DNA of 64,000 bases from Austropuccinia psidii (lineage: Eukaryota > Basidiomycota > Pucciniomycetes > Pucciniales > Sphaerophragmiaceae). Below the pieces are notes generated by a model. The model searched no databases and was not told the DNA's origin. It saw only the letters and a program-made list of their open reading frames with translations. The DNA is taken from contig JALGQZ010000018.1 in the NCBI GenBank assembly GCA_023105745.1, positions 14,818,273 through 14,882,272 on the forward strand. Direction: 5' to 3'. Positions 36,201 to 47,690 of the stretch are shown here, piece after piece (the first letter of the stretch is position 1; every line of letters begins with the position of its first letter). Made by a program: the position numbers and the translations under genes.

Positions 36201-38010
36201 GCGCAGAAGGAAGGAAAGTAAGCTGCAACAAAAGAAGCTCCAATTTTGCTGACGGAAAAAGTAACAAAAGAAGGAAGAGACAATTAATTTTAGATAAAAA
36301 TTATTGTTCTGATTACTCGAGACAGAAGATCCTGCTAAATAAATAGAGGTCGTTTGTGACCAAAAATATGGATATAGTTTATATCTTTTTCTTTTATCTT
36401 TATCTTTTGAATTTTCTCTATATTTTGAAAATCAATTAAATCATATAGAAATTTATCAAAAATAATTATAAAAATCTCAATCATCCTAAGATGGAATAAC
36501 TCAAATAGTAATTGGAAAAAGGTATTTTAAGTGTCTCATTCTTATTAATTTTTCAAATTATAGCTTCAATTAATAAATTTTATCACAATTTTGTAGCCAA
36601 AATTCTATATAAGCATACCTTTTGTTGTAGTATAATTAATTGTTGATTTTCAAGTTGATTACCTTTTTAAAGGAATTGATTTGGCACATATTTATGGAAT
36701 TAATAAGGATATCAAAATTAAGGAGTATCCTCATCCTTAATTCACATTTTACTGATATTAGCTTTTCCAAAATTAATACAGTTATTTATAAAACTCTTTT
36801 TGAAATCCTTCTTCAATTATTCAAAATCCAAAGTTTTTGTATTAAGTAAAAGCCCTTATTTCCTTTTATAAAATATAAGTTTAGATGCTAAATTATATTT
36901 ATAAAGAAATTGAAATGATTAAAAAAATTGAAATATAAGTAACATAATTTATCTTCTTCTAATTTCACTTATTAAAAGGATAAATAATGAAACTATCATT
37001 AATTAATGAGAAAAGAATTTGATTTTCTCAATTTTTAAGAAATCATTTTTGTTTTATCAGAAGAAAAATCCCTGGTTATGAATCTTTAGATAACACTCAT
37101 TGAAAATGACTTTGAAGTGGTTTTTTTTTTATTTTGATCATTCAATATCTTCATGAATTTATTTAAGTATTGATTATTAATTAAATTAGAATCATTAAAA
37201 TTTCTGAAAATATTCAGAATAAAGTATTCAACTATTTGCGTTAATGTAATCTGGAATTTCCTTTAGAATTTAAATGTTATTTATTAAACATCACACTAAT
37301 TGGTGTGCAGTATTACTCAATTTAAGCTATATTGACATATTTCAAAACCATTATTTCAGAAATAAATTTCTACAGACCCTTCAATGTGGATTTGCATCAT
37401 ACTCTTTGCTTTTAGTGAAACTAGTCTGAAAATTTTATAAATTTATGACCCAATCTGCTTCCAACCCACCTGCACATGCTGGGTTGGCACCTAGCTATAG
37501 TTGAGCTGGAAGCAAGCTGAAGAAGATAAAATACTCAAAGTACCTTATATTCATACACCCTTAAATAATAAAATAGAAATTTGCATCTCATGGGTTAGCT
37601 TTAAAATGACTTTCTTATAAATGGGTTAGATTAAATTACATAAATCTCTTCTTTAATCCTACAAATTTATGATAAAATCCCAACTACTTCAAGAATATTC
37701 TTAATTAAGGTCTTTTACTAATTTCATGAATTGGATACAAAATTCTAAATTAACTTTTTATTTTGAAATCTTTGGTCCACAAGGACCAATTGAACTAAAA
37801 AGCAGATTTTATTACATAATTCCAAATTCAAAAACAAACATCATTTGTTACAAAATGAAACTCTTATTTTTTGTTTTTATCAGCTTTTCATTCAAAGAAC
37901 TGAATAGAGCTTATGTGTTCTTTCAAGCAATTATTTTAGTGGTTGTGGAATATGAGATGCAAAAATGCCAATTTGGTGAAAAAAATGAGGAGATTTTCTA
38001 TTGAAGCTAA
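33291..38010. other. AT-rich gene-poor DNA
   Basis: No gene, RNA or clear mobile element recognised. Open frames at 34545-34730, 34988-35197, 36640-36849 and 37726-38004 have low-complexity composition and no features. Confidence 0.45.
37456..37514. repeat. Nested inverted repeats (possible stem-loop)
   Basis: The outer arms TGCTTCCA (37456-37463) and TGGAAGCA (37507-37514) enclose inner arms CCAACCCA (37461-37468) and TGGGTTGG (37480-37487). The two stems share bases, so they are alternatives rather than one fold. The patch is unusually GC-rich for this region. Confidence 0.45.
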
Positions 38011-38015
38011 GTTAT

Positions 38016-39437
38016 TTTCAGCCTGTGACTCAAAACCAGAGCACAAGCATGACAGCCAAAATACCATAAACCAATGGTATAGCCAAGATACCACCAAAAC
38101 ATGGAGCTGAGCCAAATTAGCTCAAGAGGTATCAAAAAAAAGGGGAAACTCACCCCTTTCCAAAGATACAAGTCCCATCATCATAGGACAAAGAATAACA
38201 AAGTTATTCCTGCTCAAAGTTGTTGCTGAGCATAAACATTAATTTTCCCCTCTCATCTGAAATACAGAGTAAGAGGCTTAACCCCATCAAATGGGTATGA
38301 AGAATGAAGCTCTAGGTGAGCGCTATCTAATGGTACCAGCCAAACTGAGCTAGCACAAGTACTACTGAAGTTATGACCAAATTCAGGCCAAATAAGGGTG
38401 AACAAAACATTCACCTCCCATCTAACTTCTACAGTTTTGGTGTGAGATACCTAAAGTGGGGTATTTTTAGAAAGAGCACAATCAGGGCTATCTGATGGTG
38501 TCATCCATTTCCTCATATCCCAACTAGAACAACAGTTATGGGGCAAATAAGCCCAATACAGCTTTTGCCTAAAACATGCATACGTACAAAATAACTTGTA
38601 CATGGGATAACTTTGCCATATTAAAGAAGGTACCATTGTGTAGAACACATACAGGGCTAAACACTGAACCAATTTGAGGTTGATATCTCAAGAACTGACA
38701 AAGTTATGGCTGCCTTAAGGTCAAAATCCCACATTTTGGCCAATACAGCCTCACCATGGGGTAATATCCCATAACCATGCTTATGAGGTGTCAAAAAGAC
38801 AAAAAAGCATGTTTATAATTCAATACCTCATAAGTAAGTCACTACTGGGGTCCCATACAGTTTCTGTACAGCATTCTATGCATCATACACATCAGAAGAA
38901 GGCTATGTGGTCCCCAGATGAAAATCTTCACCCTGTATTGGTGAAACCTGCCCAGATGTGGTTTCAAAACCACATCTTAGCTCAATACAGGCTATACAGG
39001 CCTTTTGAAAACCACAAGCCTGTCTCAGAGAGTGAAAAATCTTCACTTCCTCTATGTGGAAAGGTCTAGTAGCCTTTCCACCCCATTTCAGGATAAAAGG
39101 AGGGCTTTTCACAGCCAGAAAGGCTTTCCACATCCTGCTCTTTAAATCCTATGTAGTAAAACTGTCAAAAATAGTTATACTCTTGGAAAATAACCAGGTA
39201 TGATTATAATCTTAATTATTGTAGTCTTTATTATTGTCATCCAGCAGGTAAAGCTGCACCCAGGGCTTTCAACAGTGCTCACCACCACTATTTTGTAATA
39301 GTAAATCCCTCTAAATTTTATTATAAAATCCTTATTCTCTATCAATACCTTTATTTTAAATCTTTTATCACATGTCACAGTCACAGTTAAAGTTGTAAAT
39401 AGCCTAATTACGACTTCTACATAGACTCAACCTGACA
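38016..39437 (+). repeat. 5' LTR of Gypsy element B
   Basis: 1,422 bp, starting TTTCAGCCTGTGACTC (TG to TT) and ending ACCTGACA. A TATA-like GGATAAAAGG lies near 39090. Pairs with 46247-47685, with scattered differences of about 5 per 100 bases in the stretch I compared. Confidence 0.93.
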
Positions 39438-39440
39438 TTT

Positions 39441-39453
39441 TGGGGGCCTGGCC
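39441..39453 (+). other. Primer binding site of element B
   Basis: TGGGGGCCTGGCC starts four bases after the LTR end. It is the same as in element A apart from the last base. A tRNA 3' end with CCA would pair here; I do not assign the tRNA. Confidence 0.65.
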
Positions 39454-39481
39454 ATGTTTTAACCTTTTTTGGACCTTAAGA

Positions 39482-40034
39482 GTGAGTTTTTCACTTATTT
39501 TTTCTATTTCTGACATTTTGTTTTATGTTTTTAGGCTTATTTTTCTTAAAAATACATATATATCATATATTTTTCTGGATTAATTGGTGTACATACCATT
39601 TTATACTCATATTATAAGAGTACCTGACATGTGGCTAATAACCAGAGGACCTTTCTTTTTGGCGTGTTTTACATATTAAAACACTTTAAGCCACTAATAA
39701 AGTCTCTTTTTAATTAAATAAAGACCCATCTTACTGTAAAACCAACAGTTGAGGTGTGATTGGGCATATTTTTAATTCAATTACCTTCTTGTAAACCACC
39801 TTTTACCAGATTATACTTTCCAATTACAAGTAATCTGTAAGATATTGGTATACAAACAGTATACCAAATATCTGTATGCTGTATTTCTGACATGAAATTG
39901 TTAATTCAATTACACTGTCATTATACAAGGGCATATTGTAGCAATATACAAGCCCAGAGGCCATTCTTAGACGTGCAAAAAGAATTTTAAGAAGTCTTAA
40001 CTGACATTAAGCCCTCTTTTCCTGTTTGATTCAG
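39482..40034 (+). other. Predicted leader intron of element B that builds the ORF1 start codon
   Basis: GTGAGT donor at 39482-39487, TAACTGAC branch-like site near 40003-40010, and TTGATTCAG acceptor ending at 40034. The upstream exon ends with A (39481) and the downstream exon begins TG (40035-40036), so splicing makes ATG followed by an open frame. Element A has the same donor, acceptor and split codon. Confidence 0.6.
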
Positions 40035-41103
40035 TGGAAGATAACCTCATACCACTTGAGACCCAGTCACAGGCCAACATACCAGTGACACCCTCAGAAC
40101 CAGAGGGTAGCAAAGGGAAAGGAAAGAGGCACAGTGAAAACCTTATCAAAGCAAAAACGTGGACACCTATTGCCACCCAGAAGAGTAGAAAACCACAAAA
40201 TTCTGCTTCAATACAAGGTAAACCAACCTTAACAGCTTGTAGAGGGAAAATTACTATAATTAACCCAGCTGTAACCTCCAAAGGTAAATTTCCCAAATCA
40301 GCAGACAACAAATTTTTACAAGGCACAGTCAAAGGTAAATACCCTAAGAACATAAAGCTTTTGACTGCTTGCAAACACTGACATGTCACTTGTATACCTC
40401 AGAGACCTTGGCTTCCAAAGGAACAAACCAGAGGACAGAGAAGGATTGTCCAGAACCAGAAGACCTGGAAGAGGACACCTTGGACACAGTGGTGGATGGC
40501 AAAACAATGAGGGAGATAATATCAACCTTGCCATTCACACTCCATTTCAACAGGAACCTCAAACCAGAGGACTGGAAAGACATGGATCAATTTCTTCAGC
40601 TCCACCAATTCCTCAAATATTTATTTCAATGGAGCATGGACAACAAGAGGTTCAACCTGGCATCTCACTGGGCAGAACTTGGAGCAAGTTGCCAGAAGAT
40701 CTGTCTCAAGGAGCTAGACTTCAAGGACCTTATGGTAATCACCAAAGGTTGGAATCCTACTAGGCAGTTCAGACTCCTGGAGGCAAGGGCAACCAGGATA
40801 AGGGAGAATCAAGCCACTATCCAAGCTATAGAAGAACAGCTGACCCAGACAGGGAATACTCAGATTCCTTCAGGCTCACATGGAGCAGGCCAAATCAGCT
40901 CTCCAGTGGCTTCACACCATTCAGAAACCAGCAGATCAGTGGCCAAGAGTCACCATTATTCACAATTCTGGGACGTTTCCAGGAGAAGACAAGGAAACAA
41001 GGGCAAAAACAAGGCCTCCTTCAACCAGAGGAAGAAAGAGTCAGACCCCATGATCCAGAAGCTGTTGGATTTGGTGAAAGAAGTGCACAAGAACCAGAAG
41101 TAG
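40035..41103 (+). CDS. Spliced ORF1 of Gypsy element B, intact, function unknown
   Basis: Predicted exons: last base of the leader exon (39481), 40035-40334 and 40403-41103, giving 333 codons without a stop. The intron 40335-40402 (68 nt) has a GTAAAT donor, CTGAC and CTCAG acceptor; reading through it would stop at 40381. The protein starts MEDNLIPLET. It has a basic Lys/Ser/Pro-rich first third, an acidic patch (PEPEDLEEDTLD), a helical middle (NLKPEDWKDM, HWAELG), the motif KGWNPTRQFRLLEAR, and a basic tail rich in Arg, Lys, Ser and His. No enzymatic domain is seen. A nucleic-acid-binding or assembly role is guesswork. From 40629 on it overlaps gag in another frame. Known rust proteins of this kind are unnamed. 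Confidence 0.65.
40335..40402 (+). other. Second ORF1 intron of element B
   Basis: 68 nt, GTAAAT donor, CACTGACAT branch-like site, CTCAG acceptor. The exon junction falls after the first base of a Glu codon. The same position, phase and near-same length occur in element A (20234-20301) and element C (52062-52127). Confidence 0.75.
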
Positions 41104-42302
41104 TTGTAAATAGCTCTAGAATCAGTAGTCCCATTAATAGAAATATTACCCCTACTCAGATTGAACATAATGTTGTCACACCTGAGAGTAACTTAAACAG
41201 TGATGCACTGTGGTTACAAATGTCCCAATATGCTGAGCAAACTCAAAAGAAGTTTGCCGAATTTGAAGCAAGCCATGAAAGGATGAAAAAATTAACAGCC
41301 TCCATGGATAAAATTGTTAAAACTCTTCAGGAAGGACATGCTCAATTGAGCAAAGCCTCTGAAAAAACCAAAAAAAGACTGAATATAGTCTTTGAAGAAC
41401 AACACCACAGCAGAAGGGACAGGGATTGTCTGGATCAAGATATAAATGAATTGTTTAATGTCTGCCATAACATAAAGCCCCAACCACAAGGCCATGTTAA
41501 GGATAATCCATATCACCCAGATGACATCAAACCAGATTCCATGCTGGTGAATAAGGCAAGATCTCCATCACAATACCAGGATGGGGATAATATGTCTCAT
41601 TCTGAGAAGGAAGCCTTGAAACAGCTTCCTGAGGCCTCAAGCTGGCCCAAATTCTCTGGAACAGGAGAATATTATCATATAAACTCATAGATTATATTGA
41701 TGGACTCTTCATTGATGTACCAAGCATACCAGATTACTGGATTACTGCTAGATTAAATACAGAATTTAAAGGTCATGCTAGTATTTGGTACACAGAAATG
41801 AAAGAAATCCATGGTAGGAGAAGCTGGCCATGGTGGAAGAATCAAATCATCCAAAAGTACAGCAATGGTACTTGGATATGGAGAAAGACCATTTCATTTG
41901 AAAATGACAAATACTCTGTGGAAAAAGATCCATATGAGTGGTGTCTTAGACAGTCTAAAAGACTTAAAGCCATTGATCCTCAGATGAACATCCAAATAAG
42001 GAATACAAACTTCTGACACAGCTGCCAGGAGAACTAGAGCATGCAGTAAAATGCAGATGCAACCAAAATTGCACTCTAGATGACATTGCTAATACCTTAC
42101 AAGATGTAAGGAAAAGAACTAATATAGGGAAATTCAGCCTATATAGAAGCAGTAGTTTCAAAGAGAAACAACCTCTCAGGGGGAGTTTAAAGATAAAACA
42201 AGAGAAATAGTGGCAGAAATGGAAAAGAAAAAGAATTCTTGTCACAATTGTGGTTCAACAGACCACTATGCCAGCAACTGTCCAAGAGCAAAGAAAAAAG
42301 TC
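40629..42302 (+). pseudogene. Broken gag of Gypsy element B
   Basis: Starts at ATG 40629 (MEHGQQEVQ) in the frame shared with the coiled-coil region, overlapping ORF1 for 475 nt. One TAG (40761-40763) interrupts an otherwise open Gln/Arg/Pro-rich part. A coiled coil follows from 41220 (MSQYAEQTQKKFAEFEASHE), then KARSPSQYQDGD and SSWPKFSGTGEY. A 1-base deletion near 41680 shifts the frame; the capsid-like region continues in 41798-42016 (SWPWWKN) and shifts again near 42005 and 42185. The CCHC knuckle CHNCGSTDHYASNC is at about 42240-42281. Gag would package the RNA; the CCHC knuckle would bind nucleic acid. Confidence 0.85.
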
Positions 42303-44458
42303 TATGCCATTGAGAAAGTCCCAGAGGAGGAATCCCCAACAGAGGATTCTGACTTAGACTCCATGGGTGATGCCATCAGAGAACCATCTGATGATGACCA
42401 AGACCCAAGAGAAGAATTTCTAGTGGAATACCAAGAGGAAACCCCACTAGAAATTCAGGACATACAGTTGGAAGCAGGGATGCCACAGGATACTGCCAAC
42501 AAAAACTTGTGCAAACATACACAAGATGCACAAACATTCCTGGTTACACCAATCAAAGGGATGGCATATATACATGGAACAGCCACAAAGGTGACTGTCT
42601 GTATTGACAATGCTCATCATCCACTGATCATTGATAGTGGGGAACACTGCTCCATAGTGGCCAGAAATTATCTGGATAACCACTTCCCAAATTGGGAAAA
42701 AAAGCTCTTGCCCACCAAGGCAAAGAACTTTAAAAGTGCTTCAGGGAAGATTACTTCTATTGGGACAATTATTAAAGAGATAATTATACGCCACAGGAAG
42801 GGTAATATCAGACTCAACCCAGAGTTTGTAGTTCTTGATGATGCCCACATCCAAGGCTTCTTACTGGGAACAGATTACCAAATGATGTATGGCATAGATA
42901 TTTATAATAGTAAAAACAGGCACATTACCATTGGTACCAACAAGGAGAAGAAATTTTCACTTGATATATACCAAATCTCTACCCATTATCCACTGGATGA
43001 GTTACTGAATGAATTCATAGAGGGCCAGTTTAGTACTACCCTCACCAGTAAACAAAAACTATGTTTACTGAAGATGATGAGGAAGAACAGACCAGCATTT
43101 GCCATTGGTGAAGAACCACTAGGAAAGATCAAAGTCCATGATATAGAACTATATCTGGATGTGAAAAGACCTTATCCACCCATGCTCAGGAGACCTCCTT
43201 ATCCAGCAAGTCTGGAAACCAGGAAAGAAATTGAAAAACATATAAATGAACTCCTGGACATGGATGTCATCAGAAAGATTGGACATAATGAAATAGTGGA
43301 AATAACCACTCCTGTCCTAATCACCTGGCATTATGGCAAGTCTAGACTGTAGGTAGACTTCAGAGCTCTGAACAACTACACAAAGGCAGACAGTTACCCT
43401 ATACCTAGGATACCTCATGCCTTGGATAAATTTGAAAAAGCCAAATACATAACCAAAATTGATTGTATGAAAGGTTTCCACCAAAATGGAGTTAAACCAA
43501 ACTCCATGAAACTTTTCAGAATAATATGCCATATGGGAATATATGAGTATACCAGGATGCCATTTGGCTTCAAAAATGCACCAGCCCACTTCCAAAGGAT
43601 GATGGACACAATATTCCAAGAAGAAATATTAGAAGACTGGATGGCGGTATATATTGATGATATCATTATATACTCAGAGACATGGGAAGACCATGTACAA
43701 TACATAGACAGAGTGCTAAGTAAATGTACACCCATCAATCTGAAAATTTCACTTAAAAAGTGAAATTTTGGCCAACAAGAGTTACTAGCTCTAGGAAATA
43801 AAGTCGCAGGTCTTAGTCTGGCCATAGACCAGAACAAAGTAGCAGCAGTACTGCAAAAACCAGTACCAAAGAGCATCAAAGAGATGCAATCTTTCCTTTG
43901 GTTTGCTAGCTACTATAGAAACCACATCAAGAATTTTGCCCACATAACTAGTAGTTTATACAAGTTATGCTCAAAAGATGTAGTTTTTAAAATTACCAAG
44001 GAAAGGAGGTATGCATATGAGAGGATAAAATATGAACTCACAAATGCACCTGCGCTCATCTTTCCTGACTTTGAACTATCATTCAAGTTATACATAGATG
44101 CAGCATGTAGCCAAGGCTTAGGAGCATCCCTTCACCAAAGATAAATTGTAGATGGTGAACCAAGGGAGGGAGTAATATGTTACATCTCTAGGAAACTGAA
44201 ATATTCAGAAGCCAGGTATGGGGCCACCCAGACTGAATTTTTATTCTTAGTCTGGGCTCTGGAAAAACTCCATTATTATCTGGAGGGTGCAGTCTTTGAA
44301 GTCTACACAGACTGCACAGCCTTGAAGTATTTACTGAACATGAAGACTACAAATAGACACATGCTGAGATGGAAAATAGCCATCCAGGAGTATAGAGGGA
44401 ATATGACCATCATATACAAAGAAGGTAAAATTCATACCAATGCAGATGGCCACTGAAT
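42303..44458 (+). pseudogene. Broken protease, reverse transcriptase and RNase H of element B
   Basis: Follows the zinc knuckle after an Asp/Glu-rich linker. Protease: DSG at 42633-42641 followed by Glu instead of the usual Ala, with LLGTDYQMMYG further on. RT: PPYPASLETRKEIEKHI, then a stop at 43350-43352 where element A has LCGDF; MPFGFKNAPAHF; the catalytic YIDD at 43650-43661 is intact. A TGA at 43761-43763 interrupts the KC motif. RNase H: LYIDAACSQGLGA, a TAA at 44142-44144 (CAA to TAA), then [10 protein letters not shown] and TNADGH before the frame is lost near 44455. One reading frame carries all of it. Confidence 0.9.
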
Positions 44459-44518
44459 AATTTTAGGATCAATCCAGCTTTTGACCCTGACGTTGCAGCC
44501 AAGATCCCTATCCATTTC

Positions 44519-46222
44519 ATGGAAATAGATAGGAGAAAGAACTTCAGATTCTCTGAATGGGAACCACAAAGTGGTACCCTTGACAGTGGAAACACTGATT
44601 CAGAAGGAACAGAAACTCCCATACTGGGAATAAGTTCCTCAGAACTGCACAATGAATATTCCAGTGAAGTACTGAATTCTTATGCCAAACACAAACAGTG
44701 TGGCATATTACTACAACTACTTCAACAAAAATACAGGAGTCCAGAACTGGAATCCAAGCTGGAAGAACCCTGGTTGAGGGCCTATAAGGATAACAAGTTC
44801 TTCCTTGTAGATGGACTGCTTTACCACAGAGAGAAGCACACAAGTGCACTCACAGTGGTAGACAGAGACCACATCTCCCTGATCCTGCAGGAATGCCATG
44901 ACTGCCCCTATATGGGACACATGAGTGAGGACAGGAACAAAGAGAGGGTAGCAAGCACAGCTTGGTGGCCCAAGTGGGAACAAGAGTTGAGTGAATACAT
45001 CAACACTTGTGAAAGATGCCAAAAGGCAAATAGGAAACATGGGAAGAAGTATGGGTTACTTCAACATATAGAGGAACCCAAACACCCATGGGAAACCATC
45101 AATATGGACTGGGTCACAAGAATTGTCCCAGGGGGCAAAGAAAACTACAATTCCTGATTGATCATAGCTGATAGGTTCAGCAATAGTATGAGGTTTCTAC
45201 CATGCAATAAAGAGGACACAGCCATTGACACTGCTCTGTTATTCTGGAATAACATCATATCTACCTGTGGAGTCCCTAAAATCATCATTAGTGATAGGGA
45301 CCCAAAATTCACATCGGAATTTTGGACCAACTTGTATGAAATGCTTGGCACCAAGCTTGCATTTTCCACAGCTTACCAGCCACAAGCAGATGGCCCAGCT
45401 GAAAGGATGATCCAGACAATGGAGGACATCCTCAGAAGGTTCTGTGCCTATGGCATGGAATACAAGGACCATGAGGGATACACCAATGACTGGGTTACCC
45501 TTCTACCAGCTGTTCAAATGGCTTATAATACAAGTCAGCACTCTACCACAGGAAAAAAACCTGCACTGGTAGAGAAAGGGTGGAATCCCCTGTTGCCTGT
45601 GGATCACTTGAAGAAGAATCTTCTTACCATCCACCCCACAGCCAAGGACTTCCATGACATGTGGAAGAGGGCTTGTGACACAGCTTCCAAATGCATAGCT
45701 TAGGCAAAATAATATAATAAGCAGAGGTGGGACAAGACACACATGGAACCTGAATTTAAGGAAGGGGACCAGGTGCTAGTGTCTACACTAAACTTTGATA
45801 ATCTTAAAGGACCCAAGAAGATGAGAGACTCCTTTGTAGGGCCCTTCACTATCATTAAGCTGATAGGAAAGAATGCAGTGGAATTAAAACTTACAGAGGA
45901 ATTTTCCAGGAAGCATCCAGTCCTTCCAGTAAGTTCATTCAAGCCATCCTTCCAAACAGAGGAGGACAAATTCCCCTTCAGGAGGAGGAACCCCACATTA
46001 CCAGAGATAGTGCAAGTGGAGGATTCCCCTGGACCTGTGAGTAAAATCATCAGGGACAGGAAGATCACACTTAATGGGAAGGATCAAAGACAGTACTTAG
46101 TCAGATTCAAGAACCAAACAGCTGATAAGGACAAATGGTTAGCAGAAGATGCCATACCAGATGGGAACCTTCATTTACGGAGATTCAGAGCCTCTAGGAG
46201 GACTGAACAGTCTCATCAATGA
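44519..46222 (+). pseudogene. Broken integrase with chromodomain-like C-terminus, element B
   Basis: The zinc finger has both His (HDCPYMGH) and both Cys (CERC). Core: NMDWV with the first Asp, then a TGA at 45155-45157, [13 protein letters not shown] with the second Asp, and GPAERMIQ with the catalytic Glu. Stops at 45701-45703 and just after cut the link to the C-terminal part, which has GDQVLVSTLNF, the GPF motif (VGPFTI) and a chromodomain-like end (QYLVRFKNQ, DKWLAEDAI) ending at 46222, 24 bases before the 3' LTR. Chromodomains of this kind can steer insertion to marked chromatin. The catalytic triad is intact but the frame is not. Confidence 0.9.
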
Positions 46223-46234
46223 TGATCCTTTTTT

Positions 46235-46244
46235 AGAGGGAGGG
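46235..46244 (+). other. Polypurine tract of element B
   Basis: AGAGGGAGGG just before the 3' LTR; priming site for plus-strand DNA synthesis. Confidence 0.8.
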
Positions 46245-46246
46245 TA

Positions 46247-47685
46247 TGTCATCCTGTGACTCAAAACCAGAGCACAAGCATGACAGCCAAAATACCATAA
46301 ACCAATGGTATAGCCAAGATACCACCAGAACATGGAGCTGAGCCAAATTAGCCCAAAAGGTATCAAAAGAAAGGGGAAACTCACCCCTTTCCAAAAATAC
46401 AAGTCTCATCATCATAGGACAAAGACTAAAAAAGTTATTCCTGCTCAAAGTTGTTGCTGAGCATAAACCTTAATTTTCCCCTCTCATCTGAAATACAGAG
46501 TAAAAGGCTTAACCCCATCAAATGCGTATTGAATATGAATCTCCAAGTCAGGGCTATTCAATGGTACCAGCCAAACTGAGCTAGCACAAGTATTACTGAA
46601 GTTATAACCAAATTCAGGCCAAATAAGGGTGAACAAAACATTCACCTCTCATCTAGCTTCTACAGTTTTAGTGTGAGATACCTAAAGTGGGGTCTTTTTG
46701 GAAGGAGCACAATCAGGGCTATCTGATGGTGTTGTACATTTCCTCATATCTCAACTAGAGCAAAAGGTATGGGGAAAACAGGCCCAATACAGCTTTTGCC
46801 TAAAACACACATATGTACAAAATATCTTGTACATGGGATAACTTTGCCATATTTAATGATAGCCATATCAGATAAGTTACCATTGTGTAGAACACATACA
46901 GGGCTACACACTGAACCACCTTTGAGGTTGATATCCCAAGAACTGAAAAAGTTATGTCTGTTTTAAGGTCAAAATCCCACATTTTGGCCAATACAGCCTT
47001 ACCATGGGATAATCTCCCATAACCATGATTATGAGGTGTTAAACAGACAAAAAAGCATGTCTATACTTCAATACCTCATAATTCAGTAAATACTGGGGTA
47101 CCATACAGTTTCTGTACAGCATTCTACGCATCATACATGTCAGAAGAAGGCTATGTGGTCCCCAGATGAAAATCTTCACCCTGTATTGGTGAAAACTGCC
47201 CAGATGTGCTTTCAAAGCCACATCTTAGCCCAATACAGTCTATACAGGCCTTTTGCAAACCACAAGCCTGTCTCAGAGAGTGAAAAATCTTCACTTCCTC
47301 TACGTGGAAAGGTCTAGTAGCCTTTCCACCCCATTTCAGGATAAAAGGAGGGCTTTTCACAGCCAGAAAAGCTTTCCACATCCTGCTCTTAAATTTCTAT
47401 GTAGTAAAACTGTCAAAAACAGTTATACTCTTGGAAAATAACCAGGTATAATCATAGTTCTAATTATTGTAGTCTTCATTATTGTCATCCAACAGGTAAA
47501 GCTGCACCCAGGGCTTTCAACAGCGCTCACCACCACTCTTTTATAATAGTAAAGCCCTTTAAATTTTATTATAAAATCCTTATTCTCTATCCATACCTTT
47601 ATTTTAAATCTTTTATCATGTGTCACAGTCACAGTTAAAGCTGTAAATAGCCTAATTACTACTTCTACATGGACTCAACATGACA
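46247..47685 (+). repeat. 3' LTR of Gypsy element B
   Basis: 1,439 bp, TGTCATCCTGTGAC ... CATGACA. Partner of 38016-39437; followed by GTTAT. Confidence 0.93.
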
Positions 47686-47690
47686 GTTAT

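Larger units (their letters stand above)
38016..47685 (+). mobile_element. Gypsy element B (Ty3/Gypsy chromovirus-type LTR retrotransposon)
   Basis: 9,670 bp, plus strand, with target duplications GTTAT at 38011-38015 and 47686-47690. LTRs 38016-39437 and 46247-47685, PBS 39441-39453, leader intron, intact spliced ORF1, broken gag-pol, purine tract 46235-46244. The first two bases of the left LTR are TT, not TG. Gag-pol has at least three frameshifts and several stops, but the catalytic motifs of RT and integrase are mostly kept, so it decayed more recently than A. Confidence 0.95.

Noticed and set aside
38788..39384. ORFs inside the B LTR that recur in the other LTRs
   Set aside because: They recur because the LTRs are copies; frames are not kept consistently and no protein features are seen.
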